The notes: generated by a model not told the origin, from the letters alone. Counted from the stretch's first letter, positions 23,701-35,747 are shown. The stretch: DNA of 64,000 bases from Quillaja saponaria (GCA_029379385.1 CM055607.1:9486001-9550000); one strand, 5' to 3'. Made by a program: numbers and translations.

Positions 23701-24092
23701 CAGGAATGATGAAGGAAGGACGAGCACTTGCAGCACTGAAGGGCAATTCATGGAAAAAGGCTGTAGTTCGGGAGCCTGGTTGGAAAGAAGACTCTTGGGG
23801 TGATGAGGAGTGGTCAAGTGGTCCTACTAATATGCAAGCATCTGTGTGGAAGAAAGAAGCTCCAATTTCAGCTTCCTTGAACCGTTGGAGTGTTATAGAC
23901 CCAGAATCAACTTCATCCGTTTCAGCCATTGGAACAGATATGCATGTGCCTGCAACACTGGCTGTAAGTCATACTGTTTCAAGGTTGCAGCCTGATACAG
24001 GTGGCTCAAATTCAGAAGGCCAGCATAGAGGAAGTCTTGACAAAACAGAAAGTTCTGATGTAGTAGAGGACTGGGAGAAGGCGTACGAATGA
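20790..24092 (+). CDS. NFXL1: NF-X1-type zinc finger protein NFXL1
   Basis: A single uninterrupted 1100-residue frame. The N-terminus is low-complexity and charged (1-95). Residues 118-173 form a RING/PHD-like finger beginning C-M-I-C-Y-D-M and ending W-R-C-P-G-C. Residues 200-700 hold the tandem cysteine/histidine NF-X1 repeats (C-G-K-x-L-x-C-G-x-H-x-C-x-x-x-C-H-x-G-x-C-x-x-C), then a region with the conserved C-D-D-E-C and R-x-P-K-W-V-L-S-V-E-E-R-C blocks, and an acidic/Trp-rich tail ending D-W-E-K-A-Y-E. Arabidopsis NFXL1 (similar length) is a nuclear regulator of stress and defence responses, and the RING finger suggests ubiquitin-ligase activity. The ATG is the first in frame after the leader intron. 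No lesion was seen. Several long antisense frames here are composition shadows. Confidence 0.95.
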   Translation: MSSQVRSEPRIRSRLPTQSARQEWVPRGSNATDVIPPSSIGSNQSGNGGDLNSRTSQPETHHRSNQGSRGYVGRAMNQRREREKDKSENQVAKSLKDLHLPQLVQEIQEKLTKGTVECMICYDMVRRSAPIWSCSSCYSIFHLNCTKKWARAPTSIDLSAEMNQGFNWRCPGCQSVQLTSSKEIKYVCFCGKRVDPPSDLYLTPHSCGEPCGKPLERELPVSGGHEEDLCPHVCVLQCHPGPCPPCKAFAPPCLCPCGKKTITTRCSDRQSVLTCGQRCDKHLECRRHRCERICHVGHCDPCQFLVNASCFCIKKMEVVLCGDMAVKGEIKAEDGVFSCSFTCGKKLNCGNHFCHEICHPGDCGECNLLPSRVRTCFCGKTSLQEERRSCLDPIPTCSEVCGKLLPCGKHHCKEMCHAENCSPCLVLVSQKCRCGCTSRTVECYKTTMEDRQFTCDKPCGRKKNCGRHRCSERCCPLSNSNNAMTGDWDPHFCSMPCGKKLRCGQHACESFCHSGHCPPCLETIFTDLTCSCGITSIPPPLPCGTPPPSCQLPCSVPQPCGHSSSHSCHFGDCPPCSVPVAKECIGGHVVLRNIPCGSKDIRCNKLCGKTRRCGLHACGKTCHSPPCDTSSGSEPCVRASCGQTCGAPRRDCRHTCSAPCHPSASCPDVRCDIPVTITCSCGRMTGSVPCGAGGSSGNFNADAIYEASIIHKLPAPLQPVESNGKKIPLGQRKLMCDDECAKLERKKVLADAFDIATPNLDALHFGENSIASGLLSDLFRRDPKWVLSVEERCKVLVLGKSRGITSSLKVHVFCPMLKDKRDAVRLIAERWKLAISAAGWEPKQFIVVHVTPKSKAPPRVLGVKGTSTTNAPLPPAFDPLVDMDPRLVVSFPDLPRDADISALVLRFGGECELVWLNDKNALAVFGDPARAATAMRRLDHGSVYHGAVVVVHSNSTSASPSSLPTNAWGGAGMMKEGRALAALKGNSWKKAVVREPGWKEDSWGDEEWSSGPTNMQASVWKKEAPISASLNRWSVIDPESTSSVSAIGTDMHVPATLAVSHTVSRLQPDTGGSNSEGQHRGSLDKTESSDVVEDWEKAYE

Positions 24093-25717
24093 GATGATGG
24101 AGAAGAAAATATTTGGTTTTGTTTAACCCTATAATTTTAGAAGGGAGATGGTATTGATTGGCCTTCCTGCCTTTTGTTTTATAATTTTTGGTTTTGGCAT
24201 GTTAGGCTCTTTTCTATATTTTCTCAATATCTTAAAATTCTTTTTGTTACATCATCCACTGCTGGATGGGTATATGGGGTAGTTTTCTCTCCAAATTCTT
24301 GCCACTGAATTGTTTTTGTGGAGGAAGTTGTGGCTTTGCTGTCCGTATATTTGTCTACCAATTTGGTACCCTGTAAGAAAGTCCCTCACAACTTACCGGT
24401 GGGGGATTGTAACCAAAGGCCATATGCTTACAAGAAAAGGATAGCATGACCCTTTGCCAAATGCCAATGGCAGGGTTTCTGCTCTAGTACAGTAAATTTT
24501 GTCATTCCAAATTCACAATATAGCAGGATGAGTGATCTGCTAGGTAACTGCACTTCCATTATACAATTTTTTCACCCTCGAGTATCTATTTGTTATGCTT
24601 CAAATTTGACAGGTTTCAATCCCTTACTGATATGGAGGAAATTTTGTTAATGATATTTATACATAAATTCGTTGCTTTAATTCCAGTACTTCAATTTTAT
24701 TTATTTTTACATAAATTTAGTAACAAAAAATATAGTACTTTTGGTTAACGAAATGTGGTTTTTTTCCCTTCTGAGAATTCTCACCAAACAAAGGCTAAGA
24801 GCATAAGATGATGCATGTGGAATTCATGTTAGAACCAGTAGTCAAGTGAGACAGAATGAATATTTAATAATATTCGTTGTATTCGTTGTTAATAGTTTAT
24901 ATGCCATTTCCGTTATAGTCGGTTGATTCTCTATCTGCATGTTCATAGTTTTACTATGCTAACATAAACAACTGGAACACTAATTGAAATAGTATAGAGG
25001 AAAAAAGAGAGTAAAATTCTAAAACCTTGATGCCTGCAAAATAGGAAGCAATTAGCAACAACTGTAAAAACTATGATTCAGAGAGGTAAAGGACAAAGAA
25101 GAAAGACAAAAAGACAGGAAGAAGGTACAAAATACATGTCAAACGCAAAAAGAAAATCCAAACCTGCCATTGCTTTTTTCACCACAAACCCAAACGGAAA
25201 GCATGTGATTTGATTTGCTATGATTTATTATTAATCTAACAACATGTGCACTTGTTCATTTGTTGTCTTCCTGAATCTGAGAGTGAAAGGCATGTGATTT
25301 TTAATTGTTACTCTTAATTATCCATATTCTTTTTTTCTATAATTTAATATTTAATTTTTGTTTACTGCAATTTTACTTATATTTTTCGAAATTATCTCGG
25401 GTGTCAATGTCAGTTTGCCATTCCCTCCCGACTACTCTACTTCCTATAATAAAGGACTATTGGAAACAAGACAGTCTTCGAAAGTAGTGGAGGTGTCGGT
25501 CCATGTTAATACTGGTATGAGAATCACTATGTGAGATCTCCCTATCTCTCTCTGTGTATTGGTCTAGAGGGTTATTTCACTTTGTGCTCTCCGTTTGACT
25601 CTGATTCTGAGGCATTGTCTAAATCGCTATCCCATTTATACTTCTGTCTGTGCTATCATAGCTACTTTTCACCCGGCGGTCATTTTGTCTTTCCCCGTTC
25701 ATTCTTTCTATCAGAAA
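24093..25717. other. NFXL1 3' flank and potassium-transporter 5' region
   Basis: Contains the NFXL1 3' UTR and, near 25530-25717, the likely 5' UTR of the transporter (pyrimidine-rich, ATCTCTCTCTGTG). No other gene was seen. Confidence 0.5.
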
Positions 25718-28700
25718 ATGGATCCTGGGCTGAGTCCTCATACAATCTCTAATGAGTTTAAGGTAAAGTTTGTTGCTTTATGCATGTTTCACCCAGTATA
25801 ATTCTTTTCGTATTGCACATAAATTTTTTATCCTTGAAGCAAGCATTTGTTATTCTCTCTGTTTTCTACTTTCCCCTTTTCTTGTGTATTTGTTCTGGTC
25901 CCTACTTGCTATGATTATCTGTTGGTAAGTATAGAACCCATGTCTTCTGATTCCAAGTCTGTTAGTTGCTTTGATATTTATGGGGATGGGGTTTGTTCTT
26001 TGAGTTAGTAGAAGTCACCCATGGTTGAACTTTTGCCTAGGTGATACCAGTCGATTTTGCTTTCTGCACAAAGGATATGAGTTGCCTTAATCCTTAGCTG
26101 ACCCCTCTTAATGATATATATATTAGGCTATGGTTTTTCTGGAAGCCCTAACAGTGAGGTAATCTTGTATGTAGAAAGGCAACTTTTGTCTTGATCATAG
26201 TTACCGGGTCTCCCCTGCGTTCCGCGATTCTGGGAACGTGGTTCTTTTGTATACTAAGGTCATTGTTCTTCGTGATCCAGGTCATTAAAACTAACGACTC
26301 AAAATTTTAAGATTTTTCATCTAGAAAATAGAAAAGTATGATCACAATTTCAGCCTATATCAATTATTACTTATTTTTTTATATATTAATATATTTATAT
26401 AATTAATAGGCTATTATCTTTCTTGTACCATAAATTAAATATTATGTATTCTATTCATTTAATAGAATTTAATGTGTCATTTAATAGAATTTAATGTGAA
26501 GTACACTACCAAAATATGATAAAATGGCCCAAATAAGTACTTCAAGCATACCACGTCCCAAAATAGCGAACCAACTAAGCCTAATCCTATCATCCCATGA
26601 TTTTAGCTAGGTAGCGTACCCCGTACCCCATTCCCGTATCACGTGCAGGAACATATCGCGATCTTGGTAACTATGGCCTTGATGTAGAAGTTGATTGAAC
26701 AAAATTAAGAATAGACAGTACAATTTTGTGATAATCTGCAACATTCTGATATAGCCTTTGTGATTCAGTAGTGCTTAGCCAAGTAAGTAGACTCTAAATT
26801 GCTGTGTTGTTAAAAACAAGGATTCTAAGATAGTGATTAAATAATTACATAATTGTGCTTAAATGAAGAACCAAACATGAGTTTGTACTAACTCTACATC
26901 ATCTGGCATTTGTTTAAGAGATTTCAAAATGGTGAAATGGTCAACAGGGGGGGTTGTCCTTCTGCATGCATAGTAGGAAGGAAAAAAAAAGTTCTGAACC
27001 AGGAATCTGGACTTCAGAATATTATGTCTGATTGTTCCGTTGCTACTCAAGTTATGGAATATCTTTACCATGCATCTAGCGCCATGGTGGCAGCTCACTT
27101 AGTCAAAGAAATTATCAAAATGATTTGTGAGGCTCAAAAGCTTTCTCATTTTTCTCAATAATTTGTTCTATCTGTACCTAATCTTCAAATTTGTGGAAGG
27201 AGCTTTCTATGGTGTCATGAAACAGATATTAACATGTGTCCTTTTTGTTCATTTAGTTTTGTACGATCAGTAAAGCCAGTGTTAATTCATATATCAAACC
27301 TTCTGTTCAGTTCCTTGATCTTTCCTCTTGGAAAACAGTAAAGTGCATATGAACACAATGAAAATTCCTTGTGTCTAAGATGCCCATACAGTTCTATCTT
27401 TAGTACTTTTGAATGAGTGGCTGTTGCTCACGAATTGCATTTGTGTATATGTTATTAAAATATTTTCAAATATTGCTAATTTTATGTCATTGTAAATTAA
27501 ATTTTTTTTAACTCATTTTTAACAAGGTTGCTGTAAAATCTTGGTAGTTACAGTAAATATTTCTCCAAGTGACGTTCATTTTGACTTGATAATTTGCAGA
27601 GGAAGACATGGAAGCAAACATTCCTTTTGTCATTTCAAATTGTTGGGGTGGTTTATGGTCAACTTAGTACTGCACCCTTGTATGTTTTTGGGACAGTCCA
27701 AGAAAGTGATACTTTTTCAGAGGAAGTTGTTTATGAACTCTTCTCCTTCATTTTCTGGACTCTTACAATCATCTCCTTACTGAAGTATGCCTTTATAGTG
27801 TTGAGGGCTGATGATGATGGTGAAGGTAACCACATTTTGTAAACATCAAACTACAAGAAGCATATTAGTAGATATGTGCAGTCACTGAATGGTGTATAAC
27901 TTAATGTGATAAATTCGTGTAGGTGGTGTCTTTGCTCTGTATTCACTCTTGTGCAGGCATGCAAAAGTAGGCCTGCTCCCAAATGATAGAAGCTCCAATG
28001 AGGTTATGCATTATGAAGCAGAAAGTCCTTTTAAGATCAAGGTGGAATCAAGAGCTCGAAGGGCCATTGAAAAACATAAGAGTAGCCACTATATACTGTT
28101 GTTCTTGGCTCTATTTGGTTCCTGCATGACAATTGGCGATGGGGTGCTTACCCCAGCACTTTCTGGTTGGGATGTCTGATTAAAGTCTTAAACTTATTGG
28201 AACTAGTGACATGGTTTAACTTCAGAATTTTAGTCTTTCAGTTATGACAATGCCATTGAGCTTGAATTTTTCTTTTTTTCTTTTTTCGGCTTACTAGTGT
28301 TATCAGCTTCATCAGGTGTTCAGAGATCATTGTCGGCCATAACACACAGATGTAAGAGCTAGTCATCAGAATAGATGAGTGTACTGAGCAGTGTTTTATT
28401 GCCATGTGTGTCAATTTCATTGCATAACTTAGTTTCATTTTTGTCTGTGACCAGTTTCTTCATCAGACCATACACAGGAGAGCGTATCAAAAGCTCTGGA
28501 AAGATGTAAGTACTTACACATGTCATTGGGTACTTTGATATAGTATTCGTGTGATCCGATTCTTATTGTTATATCTTATTTCTTGTTATATCTTTACATT
28601 GCATTTTATGCATGTCCAGTCATGTTTTCTACGGAGCCTCTTAAGATCCCATCTTTTTCATTAACCCACTCAACTTATTCTACTTTCTAGACTTCCTGGA

Positions 28701-31700
28701 AGGCTACATGAAAACAGGAGTAAGAAAGCAAAAATTTCAAACAATCTTAGTAGTATTTAATACATGACATTGCTCTAGGCTATTATGTATACATAAGCAC
28801 ATGCATATCATATAAGACCTATTGAAAGAATGGTGTTGTGATAATGTTGGAAATATTCATGTTGACAAATGGAATTCAATACCATGTTTATCCCACTTAT
28901 TCAGCAACATGAAGTTGGCATGAAAATTAGTATTTGCCTCATTCATTTGATTTTGTCTGGAATGAATTATCGTACACAATGTTGATTCCTGAATGCCGGT
29001 CAACTTGTTTTACATTTTCAGTTTCCTGCTAGGCATGTGCTACAGTAAGTTATTGGGAGGATTACATTCTCTCCTTCCAAGCAAGCACTTTACCTTTCCA
29101 TTTTCTGTGTATGGTATTTTTACAAACTCAACAACATAGAGGCAGTTATTCTCACTACAATTAGAGGTAGTGGTTTAGTTTTTTGGCTAGTTTTTTTTTT
29201 TTTAATATATCTTTGATGAATATTTGAAGTTGTGAATACTCCAAACTGCATTCCCGGTTCTTCTATGGAATAGATGCACTTGAGTGTAACACAATTCCGT
29301 ATTGGTGTCTCTGAATTAAAGCTTACCCAACTTTTCCAGGCAATATGTCACTCTGCACTTCTGCTGGAAATGACAACCCCCTTGCACTCTTGAATCATAA
29401 TTGAATTCTTCTTTGTATGTCGTTGGGTTCTAATTTTCATATAATTCAACTATGTTATGTCCTGGTTAAATCTTATACATTTGATCAAGCTAAATTTGAT
29501 ACTGAGTTCCCCAATTACATGGACTTTAAAATTTCACTTTATTCACTTCGCATTATCTTTGTGTTTTAGATGTACCTGTCCCGTCAGGCATGTGCTATAT
29601 TGGTCTTCCTTTTCATGCTGCAGCACTTTGGAACCCGTAAAATTGGGTTCATGTTTGCTCCAGTTATTGTGGTTTGGCTGCTATTGATCGGTGGAGTAGG
29701 AGCATATAATATTTTCCATTGGAATATAGAAATCATCTATAAAATTGACCCAATATACATGTTAAGATTTGTCAGAAGTATTGATATTAAAAGGTGGAGG
29801 TTGCTAGGTAGCATCATTTTATGTGTAGCAGGTTGGTGTCTCTTTCACGTTATTATGTTCCCAAACATTTACTATTTGGTAAAGATTCATTTTGTTTACC
29901 CATTATTTTGATTAGTACCATGAGATGCTTTATGCCTGTACCATTTACAGGATCAGAGGCAATGTTTGCACATCTAGGTCATTTCTCGAAAAAGTCGATC
30001 AAGGTATATGATATAATCATATCCTTCCATTTTCGTATAAAGAGTAGACGAAAATCACATAACTCGTGCCTGGTGTATATGCTGTAGATAACATTCATCT
30101 GCTTGATCTACCCACTTCTTGTTTTATGCTACGCGGGTCAAGCGGCATATATGTCCAAAAACTTGCATGATGAACACTTTAATCATCTCAGAGAAGCTAT
30201 GCCTCGTAAGTTGTTCTATGTTTTTAGTTTTGTGCTGGGATTTTGTGAAATTAAATATTCCTAACAAAGAAAGCTTGCTGGTTTAGATCAATGGCGGCAT
30301 CTATTTGTAGCGTTATCCCTATTTGCTTCAGCTGTAGGAAGCCAGGCATCCATAACTGCCAGTTTCTCCATCATTAACCAGTGTCTGGCTCTTGGTTGCT
30401 TTCCTAGAGTAAAAGTTATTCACACATCAAAAAAGATACATGGGCAGGTTTACATTCCAGATGTCAACTGGTTATTGATGATCCTCAGTCTTACCGTCAC
30501 AATTAGTTTCCAAGACATGGTGAAAATTGGTAATGCAACAGGTATGCTTTTCTTATGCTCAGAGTGATTCTGTTTTTTATTGTTTGAATCTGCTAAACTT
30601 TTATACTTAGTTATGAAAAAAGAGAAATCCTACATTAATCAAGGATATTAAGAAAGAGAAAGGCTGGAGGTCATATGAGTAGCTTGCATACTCAAATTGT
30701 TTCAAGTAATTGAAACTGCTACTAGGAAACGTCTGTATACTATATAAGTTGAACGTTCATGGTAATATCTAATATGTGTTCCACGAATTTCCAACAGGTT
30801 TGGCTGTAATATCTGGAATGCTTGTAACAACAAGTTTGATGTCACTCATCATTGCTTTGTACTGGGAGAAAAATTTGACTGTATCTGCATGCTTTCTCCT
30901 ATGTTTTGGAATTTTTGAGGCTGCATATCTTTCAGCATGTTTGCTAAATTTTCACAAAGGAGCTTGGTATCTGGTTGTCCTGTTGGCATTGTCCATGACA
31001 ATCATGCTTGCCTGGCATTATGGAACCATGAAAAAGTATGAGTTTGACTTGCATAACAGGGTACCTGTAGAGTGGCTTACAGATTTTAGTCCAAGCCTTG
31101 GGGTTTCAAGGGTACCTGGTATTGGCTTCATTTACACTGACATAGTGACAGGAATTCCAGCTTTCTTCTCACACTTCATTACTAACCTTCCTGCATTTCA
31201 TCAAGTGTTGATCTTTGTATCCTTCAAGTCTCTACCAGTGCCTTATGTTGAGGCTAGCCGAAGGTATCTCATTGGAAGGATTGGTCCAAAAGATTATAGA
31301 ATTTATCGCTGCATTGTAAGATATGGATATTGTGATGGCATCAGGGACACAGATGATTTTGAGGAGCAGATTATTCGTTCAATAGGAGAATTCATTACCA
31401 TGGAACAGAACAATGTTGAAACCACAGATTCCTCTGAAGGAAGAATGGTTGTTGTTGGAAAACCATTACCAGTTGGAAATGCTTTAGTTTCTCTTAATGA
31501 CAACGACACATATATGGGGCCTGGAAACCTAGTGGACAATGAAGCTCAGATAAGTCCAGTGGGTGACTCAATGGAGACAGATAAAGATTGTTCTCCTGTC
31601 ATGAGAAAAAAGGTTCGGTTTATGCTGCCTGCAAATAGTCCTAAAATGCAAGCATCTATCAGGGAGGAGCTCCAAGCACTGGTTGATGCCAGGGAGAGTG

Positions 31701-31876
31701 GCAGTGCATATTTTCTGGATCAGTCGCACTTAGTAGTGCGTGATGGCTCAAACTTTCTGAAGCGTTTCTTGATTAAAATCTATGTTGTATGTGACAAAAA
31801 TTCTCGACAGCCTCCAGTAGCCTTGAAGATCCCACATGCTGCTCTTGTCGAGGTTGGCATGGTCAATACCATATAA
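25718..31876 (+). pseudogene. KT/HAK/KUP potassium transporter, 10 exons, one extra base
   Basis: A multi-pass K+ uptake transporter. Exons: 25718-25762, 27600-27825, 27923-28165, 28298-28351, 28455-28505, 29570-29831, 29951-30003, 30088-30205, 30287-30541, 30798-31876. All junctions are GT-AG. Exon 1 gives only 15 residues (MDPGLSPHTISNEFK). Family signatures follow: V-V-Y-G-Q-L-S-T-A-P-L-Y-V-F, G-G-V-F-A-L-Y-S-L-L-C-R-H-A-K, IGDGVLTPALSV, QHFGTRKIGFMFAP, and the C-terminal GRIGPKDYRIYRCIVRYGY, ending at a family-like E-V-G-M-V. Without one base the product is 794 residues, a normal length. Exon 6 is one base too long for its phases; the shift maps to about 29586-29592, where V-P-V-P-S leads into A-C-A-I-L-V. 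The Asp usually seen in the first-helix V-V-Y-G-D motif is Gln. It is either a fresh pseudogene or an indel error; everything else is intact. Confidence 0.9.
26196..26675. mobile_element. MITE in intron 1 of the potassium transporter
   Basis: About 480 bp bounded by inverted ends CATAGTTACC...GGTAACTATG. The imperfect inverted homology extends inward for about 40 bp. Flanks read TCTTGAT on the left and CCTTGAT on the right, a probable 7-8 bp target duplication, so hAT-like or Mutator-like. It does not touch the exon boundaries. Confidence 0.6.
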
Positions 31877-32502
31877 ATTCTCAAGGTTGAGTGGAAGTTT
31901 ATTACAAAGTAGCAGAAAGAAATCAAAAAGAAGAGAGCGAATGGGATGGGAGACAGAGTGCCAGAGAGGAATGTAGAACAAATTTTGAAGCATCTGCTCT
32001 AACCTGTACTTTACAGACTACAGAAAGGAAAAGGAAAGGGAAAGTAGAAGATGGAATCATGTAATATGGTTTGTAACTAATTTATAGAATCAATGGCACA
32101 TTTCGATTTTCAGCTATGAAAGGAGAAACATATCATTTGCACGTTATGGTTGTTAAATTCTTTCCTGGATTTGTTTGACAACTAAAATATAAGGATAGTC
32201 AGTTTTCTGAGGCTAATTTTTCTCATAAAGCCAAAGATGCAATGGCAGAGACTACTGCTGCAGATCATATTCAATGGTGACTCAAAAGTAATATTTGACA
32301 TTTATTGCTCACGGACTTGGACCAGAGCCTCTAAAAAAGACAGTTTACAATGTAGCATTTTATTTTTTTTGATGAAACATTTGTAGGCATATAGTGAAAC
32401 ACATGTAACTAATAGCAGCCTTAATGAGGACAGAACTCTGTTGCTTTCTGAGAAGAAACTGTGTTTGGAACTTGGGATTGTCCAGAACAATTATATTTCA
32501 AA
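31877..32502. other. 3' flank of the potassium transporter
   Basis: Likely holds the transporter 3' UTR. No separate gene was found before peptide gene copy 1. Confidence 0.5.
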
Positions 32503-32667
32503 TTATCCAACAGGACGTGTACCTAGACCACCAGTAGGTGTTGGCCTTGAGCTAACCGCACCAAGTGGAGGAGGTGGAGGCGAATGAAATGGCCTGCCGG
32601 CAATGGATGGGTGGAAAACAAGAAGAAGAAGCAAGTGCAACTGCAAAAGAAACTGCAACAACCTCAT
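32503..32667 (-). CDS. Secreted Pro-rich peptide family, copy 1
   Basis: A 54-residue frame, too short for usual gene callers. Residues 1-23 form a signal peptide (MRLLQFLLQL, then L-rich, ending P-S-I-A-G). The mature part starts R-P-F-H-S-P-P-P-P-P and ends T-P-T-G-G-L-G-T-R-P-V-G. Relatives stop directly after R-P; here the TGA is changed, adding V-G. The frame is otherwise intact with no intron. It is the first member of the array that fills the right half of the window, just downstream of the potassium transporter. Function is unknown; the layout suggests a secreted, processed peptide. The upstream side (32668-32880) holds a TTGACT W-box core at about 32844. It could also be a minor Pro-rich cell-wall protein, but the conserved tail speaks against that. 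Confidence 0.7.
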   Translation of the reverse strand: MRLLQFLLQLHLLLLLVFHPSIAGRPFHSPPPPPLGAVSSRPTPTGGLGTRPVG

Positions 32668-32875
32668 CTCTCTCTGATGCAGAAAGAAAAATGAGAACAG
32701 AATGATGGAAGCAAGGCAAAAAATGAGTCCTATATATAGCCTTAATTTCCCTGATTTCTAATTTCCAAAGTATGACATTTAATTTTCTATTTTTTTTTTC
32801 TAAATATAGAAATCCAAGTCTTCTTTTCTATGAAACATTTGATTTGACTACCACAAAGTAACTTGTTACAATTTC

Positions 32876-33535
32876 AAGCTTCCAAGAACTTTCTTGAAAA
32901 TGATGTATGTACAAAAATATTGTAAAATAGCAGGGTTATACATATATATATATATAGAGGTAGATAGCATTTTTCCAATTTAATTAATCTTATCACATTC
33001 AATATTTCAAAGTGACATGTCATATTTTTAACGTTCAAATTAATATTTTAATTTTATTAGAAAATTTGAACAATACTAGCCAAACTGAAAATAAAAGCTT
33101 CCAAGAACTTTCTTGAAAATGATGTATGTACAAAACAATTGTAAAATAGCAGGGTTATACATATATATATATATATATAGGTAGATAGCATTTTTCCAAT
33201 TTAATTAATTTTATCACATTCAATATTTCAAAGTGACATGTCATATTTTTAACGTTCAAATTAATATTTTAATTTTATTAGAAAATTTGAACAATACTAG
33301 CCAAACTGAAAATAAAAGCTTCCAAGAACTTTCTTGAAAATGATGTATGTACAAAACAATTGTAAAATAGCAGGGTTATACATATATATATATATAGGTA
33401 GATAGCATTTTTCCAATTTAATTAATTTTATCACATTCAATATTTCAAAGTGACATGTCATATTTTTAGCGTTCAAATTAATATTTTTATTTTATCAGAA
33501 AATGTGAACAATACTGATCTAACTGAAAATAATAT
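32876..33535. repeat. Three tandem about 220-bp repeats
   Basis: Units begin AAGCTTCCAAGAACTTTC at 32876, 33095 and 33316 and are nearly identical (differences mainly in the length of an internal TATATA run). A fourth, diverged unit begins at 33867. The repeats lie in the 5' flank of peptide copy 1, and the whole flank plus gene start was duplicated to give copy 2. Confidence 0.85.
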
Positions 33536-33661
33536 ATGTCGAAAAAAAATATTATTATGTATTAACATTGGAATAAAACGATTAGTCCTCGCCACCAAAC
33601 AAAATTTATATATACTATATATAAAATGGTTTAATGACATAAATATTTGATTTCCTCAAGT

Positions 33662-33700
33662 CTATAAGAAGAAGAAGCAAATAAACTGCCACAAACTCAT
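33662..33700 (-). pseudogene. Peptide family copy 2, signal-peptide relic
   Basis: Twelve codons remain (MSLWQFICFFFL, then TAG), matching the start of copy 1 at DNA level, including the CTCATCTCTCT leader and flank. The mature part is gone. It was produced by the same tandem duplication as the repeats at 32876-33535. Confidence 0.6.
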
Positions 33701-33824
33701 CTCTCTATACCTCTCTCTCTCTTTCCCTCTTTGATGTAAAAAGAATTGGGAGAAAAAAGAAAAATGAATGGAGGCAAGACAAAAAATTAGCGTAAGAGCA
33801 AGGCAGCTAGCTAGCTGGGAATGA

Positions 33825-33936
33825 AACGTTTGATTTGACTAATACAAAGTAACTTGTTACAATTTCAAGCTTCCAAGAAATTTATTTAATTTCTTGAAAA
33901 TGATGTATGTACAAAACAATTGTAAAATAGCAGGGT

Positions 33937-33967
<31 letters not shown>

Positions 33968-34080
33968 GTAGTTTTAAAACTATAGGTAGATAATATTTTT
34001 CCCCTTCTTGTGTTCAATTTAATTAATTTTATAACATTCAATATTTCAAAGTGGCATGTCATTCTTTCAACATTCAAAGT
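33825..34080. repeat. Fourth, diverged unit of the 220-bp repeat with 5' flank
   Basis: The flank AACGTTTGATTTGACTAATA and the unit start AAGCTTCCAAGAA at 33867 repeat 32843-33080 with a longer TA run (33940-33963). This shows that the duplication covered gene start, flank and repeat together. Confidence 0.7.
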
Positions 34081-34304
34081 AACAATTTTATTTTATTTTA
34101 TTTTTTATATTAGAAGATTCAAAGAATACACGTTTTAATTGAAAATGATATATGTAGAACAAATATAATTTTGAGCCTCCATTTTTTACCTAGTTGATTA
34201 TATAGTTAAAATATTAGATCTGCTGTCTAGGACTGTGAGACGCACGTCCCATTTTATTTATATAAAGATAAAACAAGTTACAATTTACCATTTTATTTAT
34301 ATAT

Positions 34305-35696
34305 TTATACTATATATAAAAATGGCTTAAGGGAAAGAATATTTTGATTTTCTTAAATACCCTTATGAGTTTGTAGTTACCTTACTATTTTGCTACAAAT
34401 AAACTATTATTTTTTTCTTAATTTTTCTCCATTTTAATATTAATAGGACTATAATTGTTTTAGGACTATTAATTTCTTTTTTATTAATTATTTTTAATAT
34501 TATTAAATTTATAATTTTTTTGATAGTTATATATCAATAGTAATTAGGGTTAACCTTCTTAATTTTTTTTTTAATAAGTTCCTAGTAATCATAATTTTTA
34601 AGTTCTTCTCAAATCTATGAATTAAAAGAAATATTAAGTGTGTCTTCATTATTATAATATTATTGTTTTAACTTTTAATAATTTATAAATAATTTATATT
34701 TTTTCAATAATTATATGTCAATAGTAGTTAAGATTGATTTTTTCAATTTTTTTGGTTTAATAGGTTGCTAATAATTATAATGTTTTTTTTGTTCTTTCAA
34801 TTTTATGAATTAAAAAAAAAAACTAAGAATATAGTTTCCATGATTATAAATACTATTGTTTTAACTTTTATTTTATCTCCCACCTTACGAATTATATATA
34901 TATATATAAATTTATGAATTTAATTTAATTTTTTTAAATTTATCTATTTGTTTATGATATAAAAGTGGTTTAGAGAAGAAATTTTATTTTTTTATATACC
35001 CACATGAGTTTTTACTATAACATAAGTACTTCTTAGTTGTTATTTTGCTTTAAATAGACTATTTACTATTTTATTTTATTTTTCTATGAATCCATGATTA
35101 AGATAATCTCTTTGGTAACTTATAGTAGCAAGTAATAATGTATAAAATTATGAGCGGATCACAACTAGTGTGAATAATGAGATAATGCAAGTGAGCAGTA
35201 ATGAAATTCAACTATACATATCAAAATAAGCAAAAAATCATGAGCAAACCACAAACAGTGTGAATAATGTATAAAATCATGGTCCAAATTCTTTTTAATA
35301 TTAATAAATTTATAATTTATCAATAACTATATATCAAGAATAATTAAGATTGAATTTCTTATTTTTTGTTTTTGTTTAATAAGTTACAAATAATTATAAT
35401 ATTGCAATTAACTTTTAAAAGAATGCTATGAATTAAAATAAATATTAAGAGTATAATTTTTCTGATTAAAATATTGTATTGATTTTTTTCCCATCTTAAA
35501 CTTTTTTTAGAAAGTTATATATATATTATAAATTAAATTTTTTGATGGATTTATTTATTTGTTTAATGTCATTAACAAGGAGTATTATTTTTTATCAACT
35601 ATAATTTATTGATATGTACATCTAATATTGATCAACATATATGAATATATTATAAACATGATTCACGTGCAACTCGTGTGTCATGAAACAACTAAT
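34305..35696 (+). mobile_element. Helitron-like non-autonomous unit 1
   Basis: Starts TATACTATATATAAAAATGG and ends with a CACGTGCAACTCGTG near-palindrome shortly before CTAA|T. AT-rich, with no coding capacity. Ends of this kind (TC-side TATACTATATA start, 3' hairpin, CTRR end) are those of plant Helitrons. Internal blocks, including TTTTGATTTTCTTAAATACC and AGTATTATTTTTTAT, recur in units 2 and 3. Confidence 0.55.
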
Positions 35697-35747
35697 AAAT
35701 AAAATAAGAATTTTATTTATTTATCTATATCTATCTATCTATAATAT

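Noticed and set aside
21096..23929. Long minus-strand and alternate plus-strand frames inside NFXL1
   Set aside because: They mirror the Cys/His-rich coding frame and have no domain, start context or splice signals of their own.
26910..27161. 83-residue plus frame and its antisense partner
   Set aside because: Both lie in intron 1 of the potassium transporter, with no domain or splice support.
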